Source: JAKVBH01 sp049800955 (lineage in GTDB: Bacteria > Pseudomonadota > Alphaproteobacteria > Rhodobacterales > Rhodobacteraceae). From it: a stretch of 64,000 nt of DNA. The notes beneath the pieces are model-generated. The model made no database searches. It saw nothing but the letters and a program-made list of their open reading frames with translations, and was not told where the DNA came from. This document shows, piece after piece, positions 45,781-53,395 of this stretch. The translations under genes were made by a program, and so were the position numbers. The DNA lies in NCBI RefSeq assembly GCF_049800955.1, contig NZ_JBNAGA010000001.1, positions 1,178,001-1,242,000 of the forward strand, written 5' to 3'. Numbering within the stretch: position 1 is the first letter of the stretch; every line of letters begins with the position of its first letter.

Positions 45781-47031
45781 TCAGTCCAGAGCGGGGGCGG
45801 GGCGCAATGTGCCTGCGCAATCGCCAAAGCCAATCTTGTAACCGTCCCCTTTGGCTGCGCCGCGCAGGGTGAGCGTGTCACCGTCTTCAAGGAATGTGCG
45901 CGTCTCGCCCGTGTCCAGCGTCAGAGGCTCCTTGCCCGCCCAGCTGAGCTCCAGCAGACTGCCCCGGTTTTCCTTCTGCGGCCCGGAAATCGTGCCCGAC
46001 CCCAGAAGATCGCCCACACGCATCGGGCATCCGCTGGTGGTGTGGTGGGTCAGCTGTTGCGCGGCGGAGTAGTACATCTCGTTATAGTTTGTGCGCGAGA
46101 TGATCGTCTCTTTCTGACCTTCCGGGGCGAGACCGACCTCCAGATCGATGTCGTAGAGCATCGGGCCGGGTTCCGCGAGATAGGGCAGAAGCTCCTTTTC
46201 GCGCGGCGGGGTCGAGGTGCGGAAGGGCTCCAGCGCGGCCTTGGTCACGATCCATGGGCTGATCGTTGTTGCCGTCGCCTTGGCCTGGAAGGGCCCGAGC
46301 GGTTGATATTCCCAGGCCTGAATGTCGCGCGCGGACCAATCGTTGAGCAGCACATAGCCGAAGATCATGTCATCGGCCTCTTGCACGCTGACGCGACCTT
46401 TGGACGGCTTGCCGACGATAGCACCCATTTCGAGCTCCAGATCGAAGCGCTTGGAGGCTTCAAATACGGGCATATCCGCGTTGGGGGCTTTCAACTGCCC
46501 GTTGGGGCGGGTGACATCCGTACCACTGACCACGACCGACGACGCGCGGCCATTGTACCCGATGGGGATATGCAGCCAGTTGGGCGGCAGGGCGTTGGCC
46601 GGATCGCGGAAGAGGGAGCCCACGTTGAAGGCATGGTGGCGGCCTGCGTAGAAGTCTGTGAACTCAGTCACCGTGAAGGGCATCTCCAGCGTCGCATCGG
46701 CCATGGGAACCAGATGTGGCTCAAGGTCGTCGCGCTGCGCGGCACCCTCGGCCAGTGCCTCTGTCAGGTAGGCGCGAAAGCTGGACCAGACTTCGGCACC
46801 AAGGGCCATCAAATCGTTCCATGTACCGGCGTCAAAAACACCCTTTGCAGGCAGGTCGAGAAGGCCCGCATGTTCCAGCGCGGTCACGTCAAGGATGCGG
46901 TCGCCAATGGCAACGCCTGCATGCAGATCACCGCCAGCCGCGCGAAAGGCGCCATAGGGCAGGTTGTTCAGGGGAAAGTCGGTGTCGGGCGCATTGGCGC
47001 TTTCGACCCAAGAGCGGAGAAGCTGTGTCAT
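45781..47031 (-). CDS. fahA: Fumarylacetoacetase
   Basis: Hydrolyses fumarylacetoacetate to fumarate and acetoacetate (EC 3.7.1.2), the last step of homogentisate degradation. The 416-residue enzyme has the family segments LPYGAFRA, DFYAGRHHAFNVGSLFRD, MGAIVGKPSKG, YVLLNDWSARDIQAWEYQPLG and LLGSGTISGPQKENRGSLLE, with the catalytic His and acidic metal ligands in the second and third. Start set at ATG 47031. It is the last gene of hmgA-maiA-fahA, 10 bp after maiA. The acetoacetate produced could be activated by the CoA-transferase encoded at 50.4 kb. Confidence 0.94.
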   Translation of the reverse strand: MTQLLRSWVESANAPDTDFPLNNLPYGAFRAAGGDLHAGVAIGDRILDVTALEHAGLLDLPAKGVFDAGTWNDLMALGAEVWSSFRAYLTEALAEGAAQRDDLEPHLVPMADATLEMPFTVTEFTDFYAGRHHAFNVGSLFRDPANALPPNWLHIPIGYNGRASSVVVSGTDVTRPNGQLKAPNADMPVFEASKRFDLELEMGAIVGKPSKGRVSVQEADDMIFGYVLLNDWSARDIQAWEYQPLGPFQAKATATTISPWIVTKAALEPFRTSTPPREKELLPYLAEPGPMLYDIDLEVGLAPEGQKETIISRTNYNEMYYSAAQQLTHHTTSGCPMRVGDLLGSGTISGPQKENRGSLLELSWAGKEPLTLDTGETRTFLEDGDTLTLRGAAKGDGYKIGFGDCAGTLRPAPALD

Positions 47032-47041
47032 TGGTTTTCCT

Positions 47042-47677
47042 TCAGTTCGCGTCTGGCTGGTTTTCAGGGCGCGCGGCGTCAAAGGCCGGCAGTTTCAAAG
47101 CGTGCTCTTCGATCTCAAGCAGCCGGGCAAAGTGCGTCATGTCAACGCCCCAGCGATGTGCGTTGTAAAGTTGGGCAACAAGGCAGATGTCGCAAAGGAG
47201 CGGGCTGTCCGAGAAGCTGTAGACGGGGCCCTCGGGCAGCAGTGCCTGATAGGCGTGCAAGCCCTCGCTCATCCAATGGCGCATCCATGCGATACCATCA
47301 TCGTTGGGGAAGCCATGTTCGGATTTCAGACGCATGACGACTTTAAGGTTGTTCACGGGATGAACGTCGAGCGCCATGATCTGTGCCGCCGCTTGCACCT
47401 TGGCCCGCAGGATCGAGTCGTCTGGCAAGAGCGCGGGATCGGGGGCGATGTGATCCAGATAGTCGAGGATCGCCAGCGATTGCGTCAGCACCGTGCCGTC
47501 CTCCAGCACCAGTGCGGGCACGCCCTTGCTTGGGTTCTTCGCCACGTAGTCCGGTGCGCGCTGATCCCCAGCGACAAGGTCCACCGGGACTGTCTCGTAA
47601 GACAGCCCCTTGAGGTTCAGCGCGACCCGCACCCGGTAGGATGTGGTGGACCGCCAATAGGAATAGAGCGTCAGCAT
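47042..47677 (-). CDS. maiA: Maleylacetoacetate isomerase
   Basis: A zeta-class glutathione transferase that isomerises maleylacetoacetate to fumarylacetoacetate (EC 5.2.1.2). The 211-residue protein begins MLTLYSYWRSTTSYRVRVAL, which contains the zeta-class active-site serine region. It has KNPSKGVPALVLEDG and QSLAILDYLDH of the glutathione-binding fold, then a helical C-terminal domain (VHPVNNLKVV, LCDICLVAQLYNAHRWGVD). I prefer ATG 47677; a GTG at 47686 overlapping the hmgA stop is possible. It is the middle gene of the operon. Confidence 0.92.
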   Translation of the reverse strand: MLTLYSYWRSTTSYRVRVALNLKGLSYETVPVDLVAGDQRAPDYVAKNPSKGVPALVLEDGTVLTQSLAILDYLDHIAPDPALLPDDSILRAKVQAAAQIMALDVHPVNNLKVVMRLKSEHGFPNDDGIAWMRHWMSEGLHAYQALLPEGPVYSFSDSPLLCDICLVAQLYNAHRWGVDMTHFARLLEIEEHALKLPAFDAARPENQPDAN

Positions 47678-47682
47678 GCCGG

Positions 47683-49032
47683 TCACTTCTTGCCCGGCGT
47701 GCCGTCGAACTTCTTCTCCATGTCCGCCCAGCAGTCGATGTAATCGTCCTGCAACGGGGCCTCTTTGCCTGCGAACTGGGTCAGTTGCTGGGGGAAGCGG
47801 GTCTCGAACATGAAGGACATGGTGTTGTCGAGCTTGTCTGGGCCGAGGTTGGCGTTGGAGGCTTTCTCGAACGCTTCGCGGTCAGGGCCATGGGGCAGCA
47901 TCATATTGTGCAGGCTCACACCTCCGGGCACGAAGCCCTGCGGTTTCGCATCATACTCGCCGTAAATGTTGCCCATCATCTCGGACATGATGTTCTTGTG
48001 ATACCAGGGCGGGCGGAACGTATCCTCCATCACCATCCAGCGTTCGCGGAACAGCACGAAGTCGATATTCGCAGTGCCTGGCTTGCCCGAGGGGGCTGTC
48101 AGAACGGTGAAGATCGATGGATCGGGGTGGTCAAACAGGATCGCACCCACGGGGCAATAGTTGCGCAGGTCGTATTTATAGGGCGCGTAATTCCCGTGCC
48201 AGGCCACCACGTCCAGCGGGCCTTGGCCGATCTTGGTCTCATGGAACTGGCCGCACCATTTGACCGTCAGAGTCGAGGGCACTTCGCGGTCCTCATAGGC
48301 CGCAACAGGAGCCTTGAAGTCGCGCGGGTTGGCCATGCAGTTGGCCCCGATGGGCCCGCGGCCCGGAAGCTCGAACTTCTGACCATAGTTTTCGCAGACA
48401 AATCCACGCGCAGGCCCTTCCAGTACCTCGACCCGGTGGACCAGCCCACGCGGGATGATCGCGATTTCCTTGGGTTCAAGGTCGATGATGCCCAGCTCGG
48501 TGGCAAAACGCAGGCGGCCTACTTGTGGGACGACAAGCAACTCGCTGTCGGCCGAGAAGAAGTATTCATCCTTCATGGAGTCGGTGACCAGATACACGTG
48601 GGAGGCCATGCCGACTTGCGTGTTCACATCGCCCGCCGTGGTCATGGTGCGCATGCCGGTCAGCCAAGTGAGCGGCGCGTCGGTATGCGGCACCGGATCC
48701 CAACGATACTGGCCCAATGACGTCACGTCTGGATGGATATCGGGGGCAGAGCGCCAGTAGGGAAGGTCGATTTTCTCATAGCGGTGGGAGTGCTTGACCG
48801 AGGGGCGGATGCGGTAGCACCATGTCCGCTCGGGGCGCACATCGGTGAAGGCCGTGCCGGAGAGCTGCTCGCCGTAAAGCCCGTAGTTGCATTTCTGAGG
48901 CGAGTTCATGCCCTGAGGCAGCGCTCCGGGAAGGGCCTCTGTCTCAAAATCGTTGCCAAAACCGGGCATGTAGCCAGGATTCGTCAAGCCACCGTCGGCC
49001 TGAACCATGAGGCTGATATCTAGGTCTTTCAT
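47683..49032 (-). CDS. hmgA: Homogentisate 1,2-dioxygenase
   Basis: Ring-cleaving iron dioxygenase that converts homogentisate to maleylacetoacetate (EC 1.13.11.5). The 449-residue protein has characteristic segments: YMPGFGNDFETEALPGALP at the N-terminus, LYGEQLSGTAFT, WCYRIRPSV, RPPWYHKNIMSEMMGNIYGEYD (iron-ligand region) and MMLPHGPDREAFEKAS. Start set at ATG 49032 (MKDLDISL), giving the normal length. It heads the leftward operon and is divergent from a MarR regulator, with two copies of an operator-like palindrome between them. Confidence 0.95.
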   Translation of the reverse strand: MKDLDISLMVQADGGLTNPGYMPGFGNDFETEALPGALPQGMNSPQKCNYGLYGEQLSGTAFTDVRPERTWCYRIRPSVKHSHRYEKIDLPYWRSAPDIHPDVTSLGQYRWDPVPHTDAPLTWLTGMRTMTTAGDVNTQVGMASHVYLVTDSMKDEYFFSADSELLVVPQVGRLRFATELGIIDLEPKEIAIIPRGLVHRVEVLEGPARGFVCENYGQKFELPGRGPIGANCMANPRDFKAPVAAYEDREVPSTLTVKWCGQFHETKIGQGPLDVVAWHGNYAPYKYDLRNYCPVGAILFDHPDPSIFTVLTAPSGKPGTANIDFVLFRERWMVMEDTFRPPWYHKNIMSEMMGNIYGEYDAKPQGFVPGGVSLHNMMLPHGPDREAFEKASNANLGPDKLDNTMSFMFETRFPQQLTQFAGKEAPLQDDYIDCWADMEKKFDGTPGKK

Positions 49033-49124
49033 GCGCTTTTTCTCATTTGGTGCTGTCGGTTTGCAGCCGAAGCCGACTTTGACCAAGTCTAGCTTGGACA
49101 GGCGATAACCGACCGGGCGGAAAT

Positions 49125-49189
49125 TCGTTTCACTTGCAACGATTATCATTTTGTGAGAGAGTGAGTCAAGATCGTTTCATATGCAACGA
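49125..49189. promoter_or_regulatory. Two copies of a palindromic operator, hmgA-marR gap
   Basis: The 18-bp palindrome TCGTTTCANNTGCAACGA occurs twice, at 49125-49142 (centre CT) and 49172-49189 (centre TA), with centres 47 bp apart. Apart from the central two bases the copies are identical. They lie in the 177-bp gap between hmgA and the divergent MarR-family gene; the right copy is 20 bp before the MarR start. MarR dimers bind such sites, so these are probable operators for control in both directions. Confidence 0.75.
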
Positions 49190-49209
49190 AATGCGGGAGG
49201 CTGATTCAC

Positions 49210-49737
49210 ATGATGTCAGACAATTTCAATCTGTCAGACTTTCTGCCTTACAAACTGTCGGTTCTGTCCTCGCGAACCACCAAGATGTTGTCGAAAGTCT
49301 ATTGCGAAAAATATGGGCTCTCGACGCCGGAATGGCGGGTGCTGGTGCATGTCGCCCGTCGTGAAAAAATGTCGGTTCGCGAAATTCATGACAGCGTTTA
49401 TCTTGAAAAACCTGCCGTCAGCCGCGCCGTTGCCAAGCTCGAAAAATCTGGATTTCTGAGGAAAACGACCTGCGAGGCGGACCACCGGTTGGTTGAAATC
49501 GAACTGACAGCCGCAGGGCTCGACCTATTCAACCGGATTGTGCCCGAGGCGCTCTCGTTTGAGACGGCGATTTTGAGCGCTTTCACACCTGAGGAATTGG
49601 ATCAAATGCATGTCTTGATGGAACGGCTCCATGACGTGCTAGACAGTCTGCCGGATGCCACGCGCCGACCGCAAATGGACGAGGCTGCGCAATCCATGCG
49701 TTCGAAAGAAGCGCGCGAGAGCGACGCGAAGAGCTGA
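49210..49737 (+). CDS. MarR-family regulator of homogentisate degradation (HmgR-like)
   Basis: A 175-residue MarR regulator. The winged helix spans LSTPEWRVLVHVARREKMSVREIHDSVYLEKPAVSRAVAKLEKSG (in segments, residues about 35-80), and the wing is KTTCEADHRLVEIELTAAG. It starts ATGATG at 49210 (the second ATG, 49213, is an alternative). It is divergent from hmgA and precedes two genes for ketone-body metabolism, so it may couple homogentisate breakdown to use of the acetoacetate formed. The paired palindromes upstream are its probable sites. Its C-terminal 25 residues are polar and probably flexible. Confidence 0.85.
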   Translation: MMSDNFNLSDFLPYKLSVLSSRTTKMLSKVYCEKYGLSTPEWRVLVHVARREKMSVREIHDSVYLEKPAVSRAVAKLEKSGFLRKTTCEADHRLVEIELTAAGLDLFNRIVPEALSFETAILSAFTPEELDQMHVLMERLHDVLDSLPDATRRPQMDEAAQSMRSKEARESDAKS

Positions 49738-49764
49738 ACACGCGACACGACAGAGGACACGAAC

Positions 49765-50361
49765 ATGACAGATCTCACGGGTAAGACAGCAGTCATCACA
49801 GGCTCAACCTCGGGCATCGGTTTGGGGCTGGCGCGGGGCTTTGCGCAAGCAGGCGCGAATGTCGTCCTGAACGGTTTTGGCGATGCAGCAGAGATCGAAA
49901 GGACACGCGCAGACCTGGATGCCTCCGCCGCCGGTCAGGTGAGCTATGACAGCGCCGACATGACCAAACCGGATCAGATCGAGGCTTTGATCAATACCGC
50001 CAGCGCGCACGGGCTCGTCGCATCACCCTTCAAATCGGCCTATGTCACGGCCAAACACGGTGTGGTCGGCATGTCCAAGACGATTGCGCTTGAAGTGGCC
50101 GAAGATGGGATCACCTGCAATGCGATCTGTCCGGGCTATGTGCTGACGCCGTTGGTCGAGAAGCAAATCCCCGATACGGCCAAATCGCGCGGCATGACCG
50201 AGAAAGAGGTCAAGCGAAACGTCTTGCTGGCTGCGCAATGGACCAAGAAAGTCGCAACCGTGGAACAGCTGGCGGGCGTTGCTGTGTCCCTGTGCTCGGA
50301 GGTTGCGGAAAACATCACCGGGGTCGCCTTGCCGGTGGATGGTAGGGGGACTGCGGTATGA
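49765..50361 (+). pseudogene. bdhA: 3-hydroxybutyrate dehydrogenase with in-frame internal deletion
   Basis: A short-chain dehydrogenase of only 198 residues; D-3-hydroxybutyrate dehydrogenases have about 260. The N-terminus (TGKTAVITGSTSGIGLGLARGFA) and the segment ASAHGLVASPFKSAYVTAKHG, with Ser80, Tyr93 and Lys97, match this enzyme closely. About 62 residues between QIEAL and the catalytic serine are missing, including the NNAG motif and a Rossmann strand and helix. The junction is near 49990-50000 and the frame is kept. The catalytic spacing then agrees with Ser142/Tyr155/Lys159 of full-length enzymes. The product is probably inactive. The gene still overlaps the CoA-transferase start by 4 bp. 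Confidence 0.8.
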
Positions 50362-52292
50362 AAGCGAGCAAGGTTGTTTCCCCGTCTGAAGCCGCCGCCC
50401 TGATCAAGGACGGCGACACTATTACGACATCCGGTTTCGTGGGGATCGGCGTACCGGATGAACTTCTGGCCGCTCTTGAGACCCGCTTTGTCGAAACCGG
50501 GCATCCGCGTGATTTGTCGCTGGTCTTTGCTGCGGGGCAAGGCGACGGCAAAGACCGCGGTTTGAACAGGTTGGGCCATGAAGGCCTGCTAAAACGGGTT
50601 GTCGGCGGACATTGGGGGTTGATCCCCAAGGTTGCCAGACTGGCGACGGATGGCAAGATCGAGGGGTGGAACCTGCCGCAAGGTGTCATCAGTCAGCTTT
50701 ACCGTGACATTGCCGCGGGCAAGCCGGGGATGCTGTCCAAGGTTGGGCTGGAGACCTTTGTTGACCCACGAAACGGCGGCGGGGCGATCAACGATGTCTC
50801 CACCGAGCCGCAGGTCGAGCTGATGGAAATGGGTGGTGAAGAGATCCTCTTCTATCCGGCGCAGAAACTGACCGTTGCTCTGTTGCGCGGCACAACAGCG
50901 GATGAGGCGGGCAATGTCACGATGGAGCGTGAGGCGCTGACCATCGACAATCTGGCGCAGGCCATGGCCGTGCATAACGCAGGCGGCGTAGTGATCGTTC
51001 AGGTCGAACGCGTTGCCCGCGCGGGATCGCTGCCTGCGCGGGATGTGCATATTCCGGGCATTCTGGTGGATGCCGTTGTCGTCGCCAAACCCGAGAACCA
51101 TCTGCAAACCTACAGCACCGCCTTTAGCCAGGCCTTCACCAACCGGATCAAGCCGCCTCTGGGTGAGATGCCCGCCATGCCGCTGGATGCGCGCAAGGTG
51201 ATCGCGCGGCGCTGTGCCTTTGAACTGCCTGTGAACGGCGTGGTCAATCTCGGCATTGGCATGCCGGAAGGGGTGGCTTCGGTCGCGGCGGAAGAAGGGC
51301 TGCTGGAGCATCTGACGCTGACAGCGGAACCCGGCGTCATCGGCGGCCAGCCCGCCTCCGGTCTCGATTTCGGGGCCGCGGTCAATACCGATGCCGTTAT
51401 CCCACAAAACAACCAATTCGACTTCTACGATGGCGGTGGGCTCGATCTGGCTTGTCTCGGGCTCGCCCAGGCCGATGCCGCAGGAAATGTGAATGTCTCG
51501 CGGTTTGGCCCCCGGCTGGCCGGTGCAGGCGGGTTCATCAATATCAGCCAGAACGCCCGTGCCGTGGTCTTTGCGGGTACGTTTACCGCGCAGGGGCTGG
51601 ACGTGCGGATCAGCGAAGACGGGGTGGAGATACGGCAAGAGGGCAAGGCGCGGAAGTTTCTGGACCATGTGGAGCAGATATCATTCTCGGGCGCGCGGGC
51701 GGCGCGTTTGGGCCAACCGGTCCTGTATGTGACTGAGCGCTGCGTCTTTGAGCTGACCTCGGGCGGCCTAAAACTGATCGAAGTCGCCCCCGGTATTGAT
51801 CTGGAGCGAGATATTCTGCGCCTGATGGATGCGCGGCCCATCGTCGAAGACGTCTCTCTCATGGACCCGCGCATCTTCGGCGCGGACGAAATGGGGCTGC
51901 GGACCGACCTGCTGCATCTCGATCTGCCGGATCGTGTTGCGATCGACAGCAAGCTTGGGCAGTTGTTCCTTAACTTCGAGAAGATGCGCATCCGCACGCA
52001 TGAAGACATCGACCTTGTGCGGGATGCCGTGGCGCGGGTCTGCGAGGCGCATGGCGCGCGGGTGGATGTCATTGTGAACTATGACGGGTTTCGCATTGAT
52101 GAAGCGCTTGAAACCAACTGGGCCGACATGGTCAACGGGTTGACCGAGCGGTACTACGCCCAGGTCTCGCGCTATTCCGGCTCCGCCTTCATGAGGATGA
52201 AACTGGGAGAGGTCTTTCCCGACGCGCGCACGCATATTTTCGAGACCAGCGCAAAGGCGCAGGCATTTCTCGGAGCCGGCAAAACGTCGTGA
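50358..52292 (+). CDS. Fused acyl-CoA:3-ketoacid CoA-transferase with extra C-terminal domain
   Basis: A 644-residue CoA-transferase with both family I halves fused, as in YdiF/propionate CoA-transferase (about 520-530 residues). The alpha half begins SGFVGIGVPDELLAALE; the beta half has VNLGIGMPEGVASVA and the catalytic Glu324 in TAEPGVIGGQPASG. From about residue 512 an extension of about 130 residues (GLRTDLLHLDLPDRVAIDSKLGQ... VNYDGFRIDEALETNWAD) lies outside the known halves; I do not recognise it. It probably moves CoA between acetoacetate or 3-hydroxybutyrate and an acyl-CoA. That would capture acetoacetate from homogentisate. It overlaps the bdhA remnant by 4 bp. Confidence 0.85.
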   Translation: MKASKVVSPSEAAALIKDGDTITTSGFVGIGVPDELLAALETRFVETGHPRDLSLVFAAGQGDGKDRGLNRLGHEGLLKRVVGGHWGLIPKVARLATDGKIEGWNLPQGVISQLYRDIAAGKPGMLSKVGLETFVDPRNGGGAINDVSTEPQVELMEMGGEEILFYPAQKLTVALLRGTTADEAGNVTMEREALTIDNLAQAMAVHNAGGVVIVQVERVARAGSLPARDVHIPGILVDAVVVAKPENHLQTYSTAFSQAFTNRIKPPLGEMPAMPLDARKVIARRCAFELPVNGVVNLGIGMPEGVASVAAEEGLLEHLTLTAEPGVIGGQPASGLDFGAAVNTDAVIPQNNQFDFYDGGGLDLACLGLAQADAAGNVNVSRFGPRLAGAGGFINISQNARAVVFAGTFTAQGLDVRISEDGVEIRQEGKARKFLDHVEQISFSGARAARLGQPVLYVTERCVFELTSGGLKLIEVAPGIDLERDILRLMDARPIVEDVSLMDPRIFGADEMGLRTDLLHLDLPDRVAIDSKLGQLFLNFEKMRIRTHEDIDLVRDAVARVCEAHGARVDVIVNYDGFRIDEALETNWADMVNGLTERYYAQVSRYSGSAFMRMKLGEVFPDARTHIFETSAKAQAFLGAGKTS

Positions 52293-52330
52293 TGGGCGCT
52301 TGGGGTGTCTCAAAGTCGGTTAGACGAACC

Positions 52331-52502
52331 TAAAGCCTGACGACCGAATATTGGTCCCAACAGTATTGTATCTCCAGCCTTCCGCAAGGAAGGCCACGCG
52401 CCGACCGCCCCCAGGGGCGGCGCGTCCCGCGCCACCCTCGGTCGGCTTGTGCTGAGCACAACCAGGAGACACTGGGGATCAATATTCGGTCGTCAGGCTT
52501 TA
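52331..52502. mobile_element. MITE-like 172-bp element with 28-bp terminal inverted repeats
   Basis: The ends form a long inverted repeat: 52331-52358 (starting TAAAGCCTGACGACCGAATA) and 52475-52502, its complement with one mismatch; the outer 23 bp are perfect. Both ends are bounded by TA, as in the TA target duplication of IS630/mariner-type elements. Inside are three hairpins: CCTTCC-GCAA-GGAAGG near 52380-52395, a GC-rich nested stem near 52398-52430, and TTGTGCT-G-AGCACAA near 52447-52461. There is no coding capacity. The right end supplies the stop codon of the IclR gene. It may also terminate the two convergent genes. Confidence 0.75.
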
Positions 52503-53276
52503 AGATGCGAATTGCGCGCCGATGGTCTTTGCGGTCACAGTGAGCCGCCCTAGGTGTGCCTGAGCCACCTCGTCAACGCTGCGCCTCTCGGCCAGCCAGA
52601 CAAGGCTCAACGCCCCCACAACCTGATCACCTGCGCGAATGGCGACGCCTATTGCGCTTGGAACGCCCCCGTAATCAACCGCGCGCCCCCAGTACCCCGG
52701 TTCGCGGCTGGCAAAGCCCCGCGTCCGGATGTCCTTGAGTTTGGCCGGAAGCTGCAAGGCCGCCGCACGATCCCGGCCTGTGGTATTGGCAGATAGAACA
52801 TCTGAATATTCCATGAGCTCCTTTGGCCCCAGGGCCGCGAGAAAGGCGCCGCCCAGGGCCGACCGGAAAGGCGAGGGACGATACCCGATGCAATCGGGGA
52901 AGATGCCATGCTCGCTATATTGCCGCGTCGTATCAACGATTTCGACACGCCCGTTCCCGATGGCCGCCGCAAGATCGACGCCGAGGCCGGTATCCCCGGA
53001 AAGGTCCATGATCTGCGCGCTTCCGGCTTCGACAAGCGCATCCATCGAATCGGATGAGCCGCCAAGTCGCGGAAAGCCGGACCCAATCCGGTAGCGGTTG
53101 TCGCTGCGGCTTTGGGTGAGCCATCTCTGACCCACGAGGGTCGCGCAGATTCTCAGAATGGTGGATTTTGGCAAACCCGTCTGATCAGCCAAAAAAGCCA
53201 AGGAACACACGCCACTACCCGAGACTACTTCGAGTATTTTCATGCTGCGTTCGACAGAGCGATTGGTTTTTGTCAT
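52500..53276 (-). CDS. IclR-family transcriptional regulator
   Basis: A 258-residue IclR regulator with an N-terminal winged helix (SMKILEVVSGSGVCSLAFLADQTGLPKSTILRI) and a C-terminal effector domain (YRPSPFRSALGGAFLAALGPKEL... SAIGVAIRAGDQVVGALSLVW). Start preferred at ATG 53276; GTG 53285 is possible. Its stop codon lies in the terminal repeat of the 172-bp element, so the C-terminus may have been altered by that insertion, although its length is near normal. It is divergent from the TRAP operon, with a perfect palindrome at its start. Confidence 0.88.
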   Translation of the reverse strand: MTKTNRSVERSMKILEVVSGSGVCSLAFLADQTGLPKSTILRICATLVGQRWLTQSRSDNRYRIGSGFPRLGGSSDSMDALVEAGSAQIMDLSGDTGLGVDLAAAIGNGRVEIVDTTRQYSEHGIFPDCIGYRPSPFRSALGGAFLAALGPKELMEYSDVLSANTTGRDRAAALQLPAKLKDIRTRGFASREPGYWGRAVDYGGVPSAIGVAIRAGDQVVGALSLVWLAERRSVDEVAQAHLGRLTVTAKTIGAQFAS

Positions 53277-53297
53277 GCGTTTCACCTAGTGAAACGC
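53277..53297. promoter_or_regulatory. Probable IclR operator
   Basis: Perfect 9-bp arms GCGTTTCAC (53277-53285) and GTGAAACGC (53289-53297) around CTA. The site directly abuts the IclR start codon and lies about 100 bp before the TRAP operon start, so a bound regulator could act on itself and on the divergent operon. Confidence 0.7.
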
Positions 53298-53395
53298 AGG
53301 TTCGACCAAAGCTTTATTTTTGTCTAGCCTTTTGCGCACATGCGCTTTGGACGGGCAGGGAGCCGCGCCGACGCATATCGAGGAGGAGGGAAACA

